Shown: piece by piece, positions 28,656 through 37,364 of the stretch
Layout of the letters: every line of letters starts with the position of its first letter
Position numbering within the stretch: the first letter of the stretch is position 1
Origin: Acerihabitans sp035013185
Lineage (GTDB): Bacteria; Pseudomonadota; Gammaproteobacteria; Enterobacterales; Enterobacteriaceae
DNA length: 64,000 nucleotides
Assembly (NCBI RefSeq): GCF_035013185.1
Contig: NZ_JAYGJO010000013.1
Span: 1 to 64,000, forward strand
Reading direction: 5' to 3'
Notes under the pieces: generated by a model
The model's input: only the letters and a program-made list of their open reading frames with translations
What the model was told of the DNA's origin: nothing
The model's database searches: none
Program-made: the position numbers and the translations under genes

Positions 28656-30263
28656 ATGACCTCACTGTGTAATCCTACGTCCAATACACCCGTTAAAGGG
28701 GAAGATTATCTGCTGGCGCTGGATGCCGGCACCGGCAGCATCCGCGCAGTGATTTTTGATACCGCCGGCAATCAGGTCGCCGTCGGTCAGGCGGAATGGC
28801 GTCATTTGGCCGATCCGACCATCGCCGGCTCGATGGACTTCGATCTGGAACACAACTGGCATCTGGCCTGCGACTGCATCCGCCAGGCGCTGCAACAGGC
28901 CAACCTGCCACCTCAGGCGATCCGCGCGGTGTCCGCCTGCTCAATGCGCGAAGGCATCGTGCTTTACGACCGCCATGGCAAACCCATTTGGGCCTGCGCC
29001 AACGTGGACGCCCGCGCCAGCCGGGAAGTCAGCGAGCTGAAAGAATTGCATGACTATGGCTTCGAGCGTGAAGTGTATGAGGTGTCGGGGCAAACGCTGG
29101 CGCTAGGCGCCATGCCGCGTCTCCTGTGGCTGGCCCACCATAGGCCCGAGATCTATCGCCGTGCGGCAACACTCACCATGATCAGCGACTGGCTGGCTTA
29201 TATGCTAAGCGGCGAGTTGGCAGTCGATCCATCCAATGCCGGAACCACCGGCATGCTTAGCCTGGCCAATCGCGACTGGCAGCGCAGTTTACTGGACATT
29301 GCCGGCCTGCGGGCCGATATCTTATCGCCGGTGCGGGAAACCGGCACGTTGCTCGGTGCTGTCACCCGCGACGCCGCCCATGCCTGCGGCCTACCCGCCG
29401 GCACGCCGGTGGTGATGGGCGGCGGTGACGTGCAGCTCGGCAGCCTTGGACTGGGAGTGGTGCGGCCCGGTCAAACCGCCGTGCTAGGCGGCACGTTTTG
29501 GCAGCAAGTGGTCAACCTGCCCGCGCCGCTGACCGATCCGCAAATGAATATCCGCGTCAATCCCCATGTGATCCCCGGCATGTCCCAAGCCGAGTCCATC
29601 AGCTTTTTTACCGGACTGACCATGCGCTGGTTTCGCGATGCGTTTTGCGCAGAAGAGAAACTGATCGCTGAGCGTATGGGGGTAGATACCTACAGTCTGC
29701 TGGAAGGCATGGCCGCCAGGGTACCGGTGGGCTCCTATGGCGTGATGCCGATTTTTTCCGACGCCATGCACTTTAAAACCTGGTACCACGCCGCCCCCTC
29801 GTTTATCAACCTCTCTATCGATCCCGAACGCTGCAACAAACAAACGCTGTTTCGCGCACTGGAAGAAAACGCAGCCATCGTGTCGGCCTGCAACCTGGAG
29901 CAAATTGCCCGCTTCTCTGGGGTAAAAACCCCGTCACTGGTGTTCGCCGGCGGGGGCTCCAAAGGCACGTTATGGTGCCAGATTCTCAGTGATGTCACCG
30001 GATTGGTGGTCAAGGTACCGGTGGTCAAGGAGGCTACCGCCTTGGGCTGCGCCATTGCAGCCGGTGTCGGCGCCGGTATTTATCCCTCGTTGGCACAAAC
30101 CGGCGAACAACTGGTGCGCTGGCAACGCGAGTACCAGCCTAATATGGAAAATCACCAGCATTACCAGACGATGAAAACCCATTGGCAGGCGGTGTATGCC
30201 GATCAACTGGCCTTGGTGGACCTCGGATTGACCACCTCAATGTGGAAAGCGCCGGGATTGTAG
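28656..30263 (+). CDS. lsrK: Autoinducer-2 kinase LsrK
   Basis: A 535-residue FGGY-family kinase that phosphorylates imported AI-2 with ATP, trapping it and making the LsrR inducer. ALDAGTGSIRAVIFD is the N-terminal phosphate-binding loop, and VFAGGGSKGTLWCQILSDV is the C-terminal ATP-domain motif. Length is close to E. coli LsrK (530). It follows lsrR by 154 bases on the same strand, in the enteric order. With it, all parts needed for AI-2 uptake, sensing and breakdown are present and open. Confidence 0.95.
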   Translation: MTSLCNPTSNTPVKGEDYLLALDAGTGSIRAVIFDTAGNQVAVGQAEWRHLADPTIAGSMDFDLEHNWHLACDCIRQALQQANLPPQAIRAVSACSMREGIVLYDRHGKPIWACANVDARASREVSELKELHDYGFEREVYEVSGQTLALGAMPRLLWLAHHRPEIYRRAATLTMISDWLAYMLSGELAVDPSNAGTTGMLSLANRDWQRSLLDIAGLRADILSPVRETGTLLGAVTRDAAHACGLPAGTPVVMGGGDVQLGSLGLGVVRPGQTAVLGGTFWQQVVNLPAPLTDPQMNIRVNPHVIPGMSQAESISFFTGLTMRWFRDAFCAEEKLIAERMGVDTYSLLEGMAARVPVGSYGVMPIFSDAMHFKTWYHAAPSFINLSIDPERCNKQTLFRALEENAAIVSACNLEQIARFSGVKTPSLVFAGGGSKGTLWCQILSDVTGLVVKVPVVKEATALGCAIAAGVGAGIYPSLAQTGEQLVRWQREYQPNMENHQHYQTMKTHWQAVYADQLALVDLGLTTSMWKAPGL

Positions 30264-30578
30264 CCCCAGACTGACCCGGCTGCGGTGAAAAAACACCCGG
30301 TTATCATACTGCCGTGGGCGCGTGGCGTTAGCGGAAAACACCAGCCATTCGCCTGACGCTGATATCCCTCACTGCGGTGGGCGCGAGGCGTTAGCCGATG
30401 GTGCAGAGCACGTCGAGTTGTCCAACACTGAATGGCCGTCTATCACACCAAGCTGTACTGCTGATTTTAATCAGAACTGTATGTTTAAAATAATTCATTA
30501 AGCAGGTATTTTTAATCATTAGCTGAGGGGGATCCACTTTCGGGTATCCATGATGCCGGTAAAAACAAGGAATGGGCA
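30264..30578. repeat. Intergenic region after lsrK with a 28-bp imperfect direct repeat
   Basis: A GC-rich 28-bp unit (ACTGC-S-GTGGGCGCG-W-GGCGTTAGC-S-GA) occurs at 30308-30335 and 30371-30398, with 25 of 28 bases identical and a period of 63. The remaining DNA up to eamA is AT-rich, with no gene or clear terminator seen. The repeats could be relics of a duplicated intergenic element. Confidence 0.5.
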
Positions 30579-31493
30579 ATGGCCGTAAAAGATACGTTAT
30601 TAGCGCTGCTGGTAGTGGTGATTTGGGGCGTTAATTTTGTGATAATCAAATTGGGCTTGCACGGCATGCCGCCCTTTTTACTGGGTGGTCTGCGTTTCTT
30701 GTTGGTGGCTATTCCGGCGGTATTTTTTATTCCCGCGCCTAAAATCCCGTTGAAGTGGTTAGCGCTCTATGCCTTAACTATCAGCTTCCTACAGTTTGCT
30801 TTTCTGTTTTGCGCCATCAATCTGGGCATGCCCACCGGCATTGCCTCACTGGTGTTGCAGTCGCAGGTATTTTTCACCATCATTTTGGGTACCGTGTTTT
30901 TAGCGGAAAAAATCAAAATCATCCAGATCCTGGGCACACTTATCGCCGCTGCCGGCATGGTGGTATTGGCTGAAGGCGGCATGACCAATCGGCTGTCGGC
31001 GATGCCACCGGTTGGGCTGTTATTGACGCTGACCGCCGGCTTGTGCTGGGCGTTTGGCAATATCACCAATAAAGTCATTATGACCACCGCACCCAAAACC
31101 CCGATCTTGTCGCTAGTGGTCTGGAGCGCGTTAATCCCGGTATTGCCGTTCTTGTTGTGCTCGTGGATATTTGAAGGCCAGGCGGTTATGGTTAGCAGTC
31201 TGGTAAATATCAAGGTACCCACGGTGTTATCCCTGATTTACCTGGCCTTTATTTCCACCATTATAGGTTATGGCCTGTGGGGTACACTGTTGTCACGTTA
31301 TGAAACCTGGCGCGTCACCCCTTTTGCACTGTTGGTCCCGGTGGTAGGGTTAACCAGCGCCGCGCTGATTTTGGGTGAACAGCTCAACGGGTCACAACTC
31401 ATTGGTGTTGCCGTGATTATGCTAGGGTTGATCATTAATGTGTTTGGTGGTCGGCTAATGAGACGTAAAACGGCCCGCTGCCCACCGGTCTAA
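30579..31493 (+). CDS. eamA: EamA-type exporter (O-acetylserine/cysteine exporter-like)
   Basis: A 304-residue inner-membrane protein with ten predicted helices in two EamA halves. The start (DTLLALLVVVIWGVNFVIIK), the conserved FLFCAINLGMPTGIASLVLQ, and GTLLSRYETWRVTPFALLVP match E. coli EamA closely; that protein exports cysteine-pathway metabolites. Other drug/metabolite transporters of the family have different cargo, so the substrate remains an inference from similarity. A GGAA element precedes the ATG. It appears to be a single transcription unit converging on the LRR-like gene. Confidence 0.86.
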   Translation: MAVKDTLLALLVVVIWGVNFVIIKLGLHGMPPFLLGGLRFLLVAIPAVFFIPAPKIPLKWLALYALTISFLQFAFLFCAINLGMPTGIASLVLQSQVFFTIILGTVFLAEKIKIIQILGTLIAAAGMVVLAEGGMTNRLSAMPPVGLLLTLTAGLCWAFGNITNKVIMTTAPKTPILSLVVWSALIPVLPFLLCSWIFEGQAVMVSSLVNIKVPTVLSLIYLAFISTIIGYGLWGTLLSRYETWRVTPFALLVPVVGLTSAALILGEQLNGSQLIGVAVIMLGLIINVFGGRLMRRKTARCPPV

Positions 31494-31597
31494 ATCACTG
31501 GACTGGGTGGTGCCTGTCTATTAAATTTAAAAAAATTAAATATTATATTAATCAACTTAATGGATTGGGGGTTATCCAACTCAACACCCTTTTCCCC

Positions 31598-32347
31598 TCA
31601 ATCGGCGGTGAGCTTATTCTTTAGTTCTTGCACACATTCACTCACCAGACGATTCAATTTTTTGTGATAGCAATGCCGCACGAACCACTGAGGGCAGCCA
31701 AAAAAATGCCCGACGGATACCTGAATTTGACCCGATACCCAAACCGCAAAGATATCATGGCTATCTTGATGATTTTTTGTTGGTTTAACTGAACCGCACC
31801 TTTCAAAAAAATCGATAAAGTTATTTTTTTCTTTGTACAATTCATCAAGATTAACCCGACGCCAGGCAAGGGAACTGCGAATATTTTCCACATCTAACAA
31901 CAGTGGGCCACCCAGATACCAGTTTTTAGGCAATTCTCGAATTGAGGTGTTGCGGATATTCAGATAACCACCCACATGCAGATTCTCCGGCAACACGCTT
32001 AACGCGGTGTTTTCAAGGTCTAAGGTCGACTCGGTATAAAACGCCTCAGGTAGCGATTCTAGCGGCGTATTTTCCATTAATAACGCTCCGCCGACCTTAA
32101 GATTGCTTGGCAAGGTTTTTATCAAGGTATTCTTTATATCTAGATTGTGATAAATCATCATGTCATTGGGCAACCGTGCCAAGGGGCATTGGTTAAGAAT
32201 CAATGATCCAACGACAATCAAAAAGTTTGGCAGACACTCAATAGCACAGCCACGTAGGTCAAGATCTTCACTGATCAACGTCAACCCACCGGCGGTGCGG
32301 GTAAAACCGATATTTTTTGCCATCAGTAATTCAAAAAAGTTAGACAA
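31598..32347 (-). CDS. LRR-like solenoid protein of unknown role
   Basis: A 249-residue protein. Roughly residues 15-150 form six to seven tandem units of about 21 residues with the pattern G-x-L-x-L-x-x-T-x-L-x-x-LP-x-x-L-x-V, for instance GGYLNIRNTSIRELPKN. This is a short leucine-rich-repeat-like solenoid. The C-terminal 100 residues are a separate region with a DIFAVWVSGQIQVSVGHFFG segment and a basic helical end. TTG at 32347 is taken as start because AAGGA lies 7 bases upstream; the first in-frame ATG (32323) has none. No signal peptide is seen. LRR proteins in host-associated bacteria are sometimes secreted effectors, but nothing here shows secretion. Base use is more AT-rich than in eamA. 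Confidence 0.7.
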   Translation of the reverse strand: MSNFFELLMAKNIGFTRTAGGLTLISEDLDLRGCAIECLPNFLIVVGSLILNQCPLARLPNDMMIYHNLDIKNTLIKTLPSNLKVGGALLMENTPLESLPEAFYTESTLDLENTALSVLPENLHVGGYLNIRNTSIRELPKNWYLGGPLLLDVENIRSSLAWRRVNLDELYKEKNNFIDFFERCGSVKPTKNHQDSHDIFAVWVSGQIQVSVGHFFGCPQWFVRHCYHKKLNRLVSECVQELKNKLTAD

Positions 32348-32706
32348 TCGTATTTCCTTTTGAGATAACTATAATTAAAGGGCTCATCGGCAAAATGATA
32401 GGCCCACATTGATATACAATAAAATGACACAATATTTTATCTTGGAAATAATAAAAAAATTAATTTCTTTCATTAAAATAATAAGGAATCTAAAATACTC
32501 ACGAACATAAAAAGAGATGAGCATGTGAATTGAGGTACTTTTCATATTTAATTATTATAACTTCATCATAATAATGGATAACACAATAATGTTTGCTGTG
32601 AAGTTTAGCATGTAAAAACCGCCTTTTTGATGATAAAAAATCTTTTTTCATTCTAACCGATGATATAAGATCTTTGGAGATAATAAAAAATCTCAAGGAC
32701 AATATA
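32348..32706. promoter_or_regulatory. AT-rich divergent control region with GAGAT-N8-ATCTC repeat
   Basis: 359 AT-rich bases between the LRR-like gene and the repressor-like gene, with no credible frame. An inverted repeat GAGAT-N8-ATCTC lies at 32677-32694, directly before the AAGGA ribosome-binding site of the downstream regulator, where a bound repressor would block its own expression. Confidence 0.45.
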
Positions 32707-33360
32707 ATGCAGAATTCAAATTCTAAAACACAACAGAATGACAATGAAACCCTAAATACCCTAGGAAAAAACTTGTCTCACCTAATGATTAAAAAAGACA
32801 TTGATAGTGCTTTTTTAAGTAACATAACTGGATTGGGCGTGGCGACAATAAATAGTTTACGCAGAGGCAGCGGAAATCCCACCCTTGCAACCATTGTCAG
32901 CCTAGCGCATTTTTTTGATGTTAGCCTGAGCGAGTTAACGGAAACCGATTTAGATCGTCAGCAGGTCAGACCCAATCGCGCGCAGACCATGCCATTAATC
33001 AAACTGGGAGAGATAGACAGGTTTCTTGATAACTCGTTAAAAAACCATGCTATGTATAGCACTGAAATTGATGCGACTGAAAATCACTCGGTTATCGCTA
33101 TACTTATTCATAACAACGCTCTTTATCCACATTTTTCATCCGGCACCATTTGTATTATTTCCATGGAAGAAGAACCCTGTGATGGTGATATTGTTTTGAT
33201 TAAAATAAATGATTTCACGCCATGTTTTAGACGATTATATATTGAAGATGATAATTTTTTATTTACCACTATTACCTTAGAGCACGATGTAAAACCCTCT
33301 AGCTATAAAAATGCCAACATTCTCGGCATCTTACTAAAAGCAATAAAAAATTATGTTTAA
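32707..33360 (+). CDS. Phage-repressor-like regulator: XRE helix-turn-helix plus degenerate S24 domain
   Basis: A 217-residue protein. An N-terminal XRE helix-turn-helix lies at about residues 20-75 (FLSNITGLGVATINSLRRGS, then NPTLATIVSLAHFFDVSLSE). A C-terminal domain follows the S24/LexA fold (SSGTICIISMEEEPCDGDIV). At the place of the catalytic Ser of LexA/CI proteins (G-D-S-M) it has HNNALYP, so self-cleavage is unlikely. ATG 32707 is preferred because AAGGA lies 7 bases upstream; the frame is open to 32674. It probably controls itself and the gene 24 bases downstream. AT-rich codon use suggests acquisition by transfer. Confidence 0.75.
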   Translation: MQNSNSKTQQNDNETLNTLGKNLSHLMIKKDIDSAFLSNITGLGVATINSLRRGSGNPTLATIVSLAHFFDVSLSELTETDLDRQQVRPNRAQTMPLIKLGEIDRFLDNSLKNHAMYSTEIDATENHSVIAILIHNNALYPHFSSGTICIISMEEEPCDGDIVLIKINDFTPCFRRLYIEDDNFLFTTITLEHDVKPSSYKNANILGILLKAIKNYV

Positions 33361-33384
33361 CCACATGACCCGCTGAGGATTAAT

Positions 33385-33900
33385 ATGAGATTACGTTTAT
33401 TAAAAGTTTGGTTAATATCTATTTTTAACCCAAAATATCAACTCACACTTAGCGAAACTGTTCATGCACCCGAGCCTAACAAAACCACCTATATCTTCAA
33501 GCAATATGGCAGTTATGACTTTGTTCATTTGACGTTCCTTGACATTAAGAATAATTCAAATTTGTTACGTGTCATTAATCCAAAAAATCTTTTACACATT
33601 CATTTAAATGAGCTATCGATTAAAAAAAGTTATGAAACTTATCATATTATAGAAGAAATAAGGAATAATAAATTTAAAATAAAAAACATGCAGGATGAGA
33701 ATATTTATTCAGGGGAATATATTTGTAAAAACATTGATATGTTCCAAAATATAAACCCTAACGATCTGTGTAAAATAGGTTATGCTACGGGTTTTCATCA
33801 AGGGAGGAAAATGTCGTTAAGCATTAAAACGATTTCTAATATTAACGACATTCAGGCACCTGTAGACTATAAAAGTGGAAATATTGTCACAATCCGCTAA
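33385..33900 (+). CDS. Hypothetical protein linked to the S24-like regulator
   Basis: A 171-residue protein that I do not recognise. It begins with a short basic, hydrophobic stretch (MRLRLLKVWLISIFNP) that is too weak to call a signal or anchor. The middle is rich in Asn, Lys and Ile, and the late segment IGYATGFHQGRKMSLSIKT is the most structured-looking part. GAGGA precedes the ATG, which lies 24 bases after the regulator's stop, so both probably share a transcript. Base composition is strongly AT-rich, as in the regulator. It converges on the phosphodiesterase gene with only 9 bases between stops. Confidence 0.6.
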   Translation: MRLRLLKVWLISIFNPKYQLTLSETVHAPEPNKTTYIFKQYGSYDFVHLTFLDIKNNSNLLRVINPKNLLHIHLNELSIKKSYETYHIIEEIRNNKFKIKNMQDENIYSGEYICKNIDMFQNINPNDLCKIGYATGFHQGRKMSLSIKTISNINDIQAPVDYKSGNIVTIR

Positions 33901-33909
33901 AAATAAACA

Positions 33910-34647
33910 TTAAATAAAGACCGCGTTCGCCGTTATGTCCTCAGAAAAATCCAGCAGGTTAAATCCACTTTTTGCTATGGTTTGTATCGCTTGGGTTCCT
34001 GGCTGCCATTGGAAGCAGGTCGCCGGACCAACGGTTATCAGACATTGATTTTGCCTTTCCGTATAATCAGTATGGGCATGCCCGCAAATCAGGCTTTTGA
34101 TATGACTATGAGCATGACATAACTCCATGATGTCGGCGCCATTCAATAATCGGTAATCATCCACTAAAGGTATGCCCACTGGCAGGGGATGATGATGCAT
34201 GATCAACGCAATATTTTTGCTTCGATAGGTTAAAAGCTGTTGTTCTAGTCGGCCCAACTCCTGCGCGGCTAACCAACCGGTGTCTTTACCCGGCTGTATT
34301 GTGTTTATCGCCACAAAACGCCAATTATCCAGACATAGGTGATTGATGTCGTTAACCACTGGGGAACTGTTGAATATAAAAGCAAGATGATCCGGATCGT
34401 CATGATTGCCAGCAATATAAAACACGGGCAATTGCAAACGTTCGATTTGTTGTAACGCCAATTGGTAAGACGCCAACGAACCGTCTTGGGATATATCCCC
34501 GGTAACCAAAACGGCTTCACAACCTAACTTTTTGTGTTCAAGTATATAGTTAATCGTTTTTTCCAGGTGACGATGTGTAGGATGTCCATGTAACGTCATG
34601 TCGGGGGTTGAAAAAATATGACAGTCGGTCAATTGTAATATTTTCAT
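33910..34647 (-). CDS. Metallophosphoesterase, CpdA-like cyclic-nucleotide phosphodiesterase
   Basis: A 245-residue calcineurin-like phosphoesterase. All the metal-binding blocks are present in order: LTDCH, GDISQDGS, GNHDDP, MHHHP, and GHAHTDYT. The layout is that of the CpdA family (E. coli CpdA hydrolyses 3',5'-cAMP), but the sequence is divergent and the enzyme could act on another phosphodiester. Its ATG overlaps the stop of the upstream VUT-type transporter gene by four bases (ATGA), so they are translated together. This unusual pairing hints at a nucleotide- or queuosine-related role; that is inference. Confidence 0.8.
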   Translation of the reverse strand: MKILQLTDCHIFSTPDMTLHGHPTHRHLEKTINYILEHKKLGCEAVLVTGDISQDGSLASYQLALQQIERLQLPVFYIAGNHDDPDHLAFIFNSSPVVNDINHLCLDNWRFVAINTIQPGKDTGWLAAQELGRLEQQLLTYRSKNIALIMHHHPLPVGIPLVDDYRLLNGADIMELCHAHSHIKSLICGHAHTDYTERQNQCLITVGPATCFQWQPGTQAIQTIAKSGFNLLDFSEDITANAVFI

Positions 34648-35363
34648 TTCTTTTCCTTTTCAAAATTATTGTGATTGATATTATCTTTAGTCTCCCGAAA
34701 TACCGACAGTGGGTTATATGAAATACCCCAGTCATAATAATCGGTTTTTTCTATTTTCTTTATTACCCCAACTAAATAGATACCGACAGGAAGCAATAAA
34801 ATAGACATCACCACCTTGTATGACCAGGTGGTTGCGATAATATTAACCAATTCATGGAAACTATATTTTGAAGACAAACTAATAGGGTAGGATGTCAGCA
34901 GTAGCACCGCTTGTGCAATCATCGCCGATAATGTGTAACGGATAATAAAAAACCTGCCGCCAAAATAAATCTTTAATTTTGAAATCAATAAACTATTACA
35001 AAAATAAGATGCAGGCACTGAGATCCAGGTTCCAACCATAACCTGCCAGAAATTATGGAATAAGTGATAGTAGTGTTCCGATATTAGATTAGAGTCTTTT
35101 TGTATGATTGCGCATAAATTTATTAATAAAACATATACTGTCTGACTAAACACCATAATCCATACCGTTCGACCGCCCAACTTATAGCCGTAAACTTCGG
35201 TAGAAATAGTTGAAAGTAGATAACATAATGAAAAAATAATACCACTCGCAGTAATTTTAAAGTCATATATATTTATAACTTTGTATACGACCGTATCACA
35301 CACAATCATAATCGTGACCATTAGGCCAACAAATAGGCCGTACAGCTTATAGTCTGTATTCAT
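34644..35363 (-). CDS. VUT-family membrane transporter (queuosine-precursor type, YhhQ-like)
   Basis: A 239-residue membrane protein with about six hydrophobic segments. LLSTISTEVYGYKLGGRTVW matches the conserved STEVYG signature of the VUT/YhhQ family, whose E. coli member takes up queuosine precursors. A charged 35-residue C-terminal tail is an extra compared with YhhQ (221 aa). ATG 35363 has GGAG 5 bases upstream. It forms a two-gene unit with the downstream phosphoesterase. AT-rich composition links it to the accessory stretch that begins near 31.6 kb. Confidence 0.78.
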   Translation of the reverse strand: MNTDYKLYGLFVGLMVTIMIVCDTVVYKVINIYDFKITASGIIFSLCYLLSTISTEVYGYKLGGRTVWIMVFSQTVYVLLINLCAIIQKDSNLISEHYYHLFHNFWQVMVGTWISVPASYFCNSLLISKLKIYFGGRFFIIRYTLSAMIAQAVLLLTSYPISLSSKYSFHELVNIIATTWSYKVVMSILLLPVGIYLVGVIKKIEKTDYYDWGISYNPLSVFRETKDNINHNNFEKEKK

Positions 35364-35640
35364 ATACACTCCGGAGTCAATAACAAAAACCTGTCATTGC
35401 CAAAATAACAAAAGACATCACGTTTATCAACGCCGCTTTAATTTATAACTTAACTAAAGCTAAAAAGTATATTTAGTGCATTAACTACATATATATTACG
35501 AATTTATTAATGGAATTATCGTTGCGTCAATAATACTTATTTATATAGCCAGTGAACGTCATCCTTGACGACAGCTTACACATGCAACTATTTTAGTGGT
35601 GGTACATTTTAGCTTTTCGATAACAATAAAGGAGTGCGGT

Positions 35641-36558
35641 ATGCGTATTTTAGTGGTTGGCGCAGGTGCCACCGGCGGCTATTTTGGTGGCCGACTGGCC
35701 TTGGCCGGCCGAGATGTGACCTTTTTGGTGCGCGGCGCCCGCGCGGAAACGTTGCGTAAAGAAGGTTTAAGACTAATGACCCCGGAGGGTGAATTCAGCC
35801 TGCGCCCCCAGTTAACGCTGGCCGAAGACATCAAGCAGCCTTATGACGTTATTATCCTGACCGTCAAAGCGTTTGCGCTGGAGTCGGCGCTGTTGGACAT
35901 CACCCCGGCCATGGGTCAGGACACCCTTATTATGCCGATGCTAAACGGCATGAAGCATCTCGATATTCTGACCACTCGCTATGGTAAATCGGCAGTCATC
36001 GGCGGTATGTGCAAAATCGCCGCCACCCTCAATTCGCAGGGCCATGTGGTACGCATGAGCCCACTTCATGAGCTGTACTACGGTGAACTGGACGGTTCGA
36101 CCACTCAACGGATCCAGACGCTGGATCAGCAGCTTAGCGGCGCGGGTTTTGACACCTTTTTATCCACGTCAATTATCAACGATATGTGGGAAAAGTGGCT
36201 ACTGCTGGCAAGCCTGGGCGCCATTACCTGCCTGATGCGCGGCAATATCGGCCAGGTGGCCTCGACGGTGGGCGGCGGACAATTTGCCCACGGGGTGATT
36301 AACGAAGTGCTGGCGATTATCACCTCCGCCGGTTATCGTCGCAATGAACAGTATATCGCACAGACCACCGCCCTATTGACCCGCACAGACTCGGTACAAA
36401 CATCCTCCATGTACCGGGACTTGATGCAAGGCTATCCGGTGGAGGCAGAGCAAGTGCTGGGGGATTTGGTGACCATCGGACATCGAGTAGGACTGGGCAG
36501 CCCGCTGTTAAACGCAGCCTATACCCACCTGGCGGTCTATCAAGCCAGCAGGACATGA
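35641..36558 (+). CDS. 2-dehydropantoate 2-reductase family protein (PanE-like)
   Basis: A 305-residue NADPH-dependent reductase. The Rossmann motif GAGATGGYFGGRLA is at the N-terminus, the conserved lysine region reads ILTVKAFALE, and the second conserved lysine is in INDMWEKWLLLASL. E. coli PanE (303 aa) reduces 2-dehydropantoate to pantoate for coenzyme A synthesis. The family also holds paralogues with other 2-keto acid substrates, so I leave the symbol blank. AAGGAG lies 8 bases before ATG 35641. It is a single gene converging on the TetR regulator. Confidence 0.82.
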   Translation: MRILVVGAGATGGYFGGRLALAGRDVTFLVRGARAETLRKEGLRLMTPEGEFSLRPQLTLAEDIKQPYDVIILTVKAFALESALLDITPAMGQDTLIMPMLNGMKHLDILTTRYGKSAVIGGMCKIAATLNSQGHVVRMSPLHELYYGELDGSTTQRIQTLDQQLSGAGFDTFLSTSIINDMWEKWLLLASLGAITCLMRGNIGQVASTVGGGQFAHGVINEVLAIITSAGYRRNEQYIAQTTALLTRTDSVQTSSMYRDLMQGYPVEAEQVLGDLVTIGHRVGLGSPLLNAAYTHLAVYQASRT

Positions 36559-36610
36559 TCAGTCAGGATTGATCTGCCTCGGACCGTTATCATTGATCAT
36601 CATCGCAGGA

Positions 36611-36649
36611 TAAAACAACGGCTAAACCATCACGTTGACGTGTTTAGCC
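36611..36649 (-). terminator. Rho-independent-like terminator of the TetR gene
   Basis: GGCTAAAC and GTTTAGCC form a perfect outer stem around an inner CACGT/ACGTG stem at 36620-36649. On the minus strand it is followed by the T-rich TTGTTTTAT (36619-36611), 28 bases past the TetR-family stop codon. Confidence 0.58.
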
Positions 36650-36677
36650 ATGGAAGGACACTGCCTGGCGTTGTTGT

Positions 36678-37364
36678 TCAGACGCCCACAGTGGTGGTGG
36701 TATCGGTGGCCGCCATCCGCAAATCGGTTTCTGAACGCATCAGTTCCGGCCATACTGCCATCAAAGAGGAAACAATGGAGTCCAAATCCTCATGGGTCGC
36801 ACCGTCGCGGGCCTGTACCGACATACCTTGCAACGTGCAGGCCAGATATTTGGCCAAGGCGGCAATATCGGTATGGCGTGGCAGTTCACCGGTGGCCTGG
36901 CGGTCTGATAAAAATTCGCGCAGCGTGTTTTCCTGCAAATGGTGACGAGTGCGCAGCAACTCAGCCACATCATCCGAGGATGCGGATAACGCCGCGGAAG
37001 TACAGATAATAAAACAGCCTGATGGCAGACTCTTATCCGTGAACATCGCCGCCGCCGCGCGCATAAAATCTTCTACCGCTTCAGCAACGGTGCTGCCAGG
37101 ACGCCTGAGCAATGCCTTACCTTTTTCCGCGAACTTACTGACATAACGCTCCACCGCCGCGCGAAACAGCCCTTCCTTATTTCCGAACTCGGCATACAGC
37201 GTCGGCGCCTTTGCGCCCGTTGCGTCCACCAGATCGGCCATGGAAGTGGCTTCATAGCCATGGCGCCAGAACATTTCCAGCGCCTTGTCCAGGGCAATGT
37301 CGCGGCAAAACTGCTTTGGTCGGCCACGGCCTTTCTTCAGACATGCGATGGGGTCAATGCTCAT
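36678..37364 (-). CDS. TetR/AcrR-family transcriptional regulator
   Basis: A 228-residue repressor type. The N-terminal helix-turn-helix covers about residues 20-65 (ALEMFWRHGYEATSMADLVD, then APTLYAEFGNKEGLF), and the helical ligand-binding half includes SGCFIICTSAALSASSDD. ATG 37364 is preferred because GAGG lies 5 bases upstream, although the frame is open to 37451. No divergent target gene is evident: the next upstream gene is the Ail-like protein 557 bases away on the other strand. The ligand and the regulated gene are unknown. Confidence 0.84.
   Translation of the reverse strand: MSIDPIACLKKGRGRPKQFCRDIALDKALEMFWRHGYEATSMADLVDATGAKAPTLYAEFGNKEGLFRAAVERYVSKFAEKGKALLRRPGSTVAEAVEDFMRAAAAMFTDKSLPSGCFIICTSAALSASSDDVAELLRTRHHLQENTLREFLSDRQATGELPRHTDIAALAKYLACTLQGMSVQARDGATHEDLDSIVSSLMAVWPELMRSETDLRMAATDTTTTVGV

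Noticed and set aside
36559..36677. Bidirectional terminator for both the PanE-like and TetR genes
   Set aside because: The stem is good, but a T-run follows only on the minus strand, so it is listed for the TetR gene alone.
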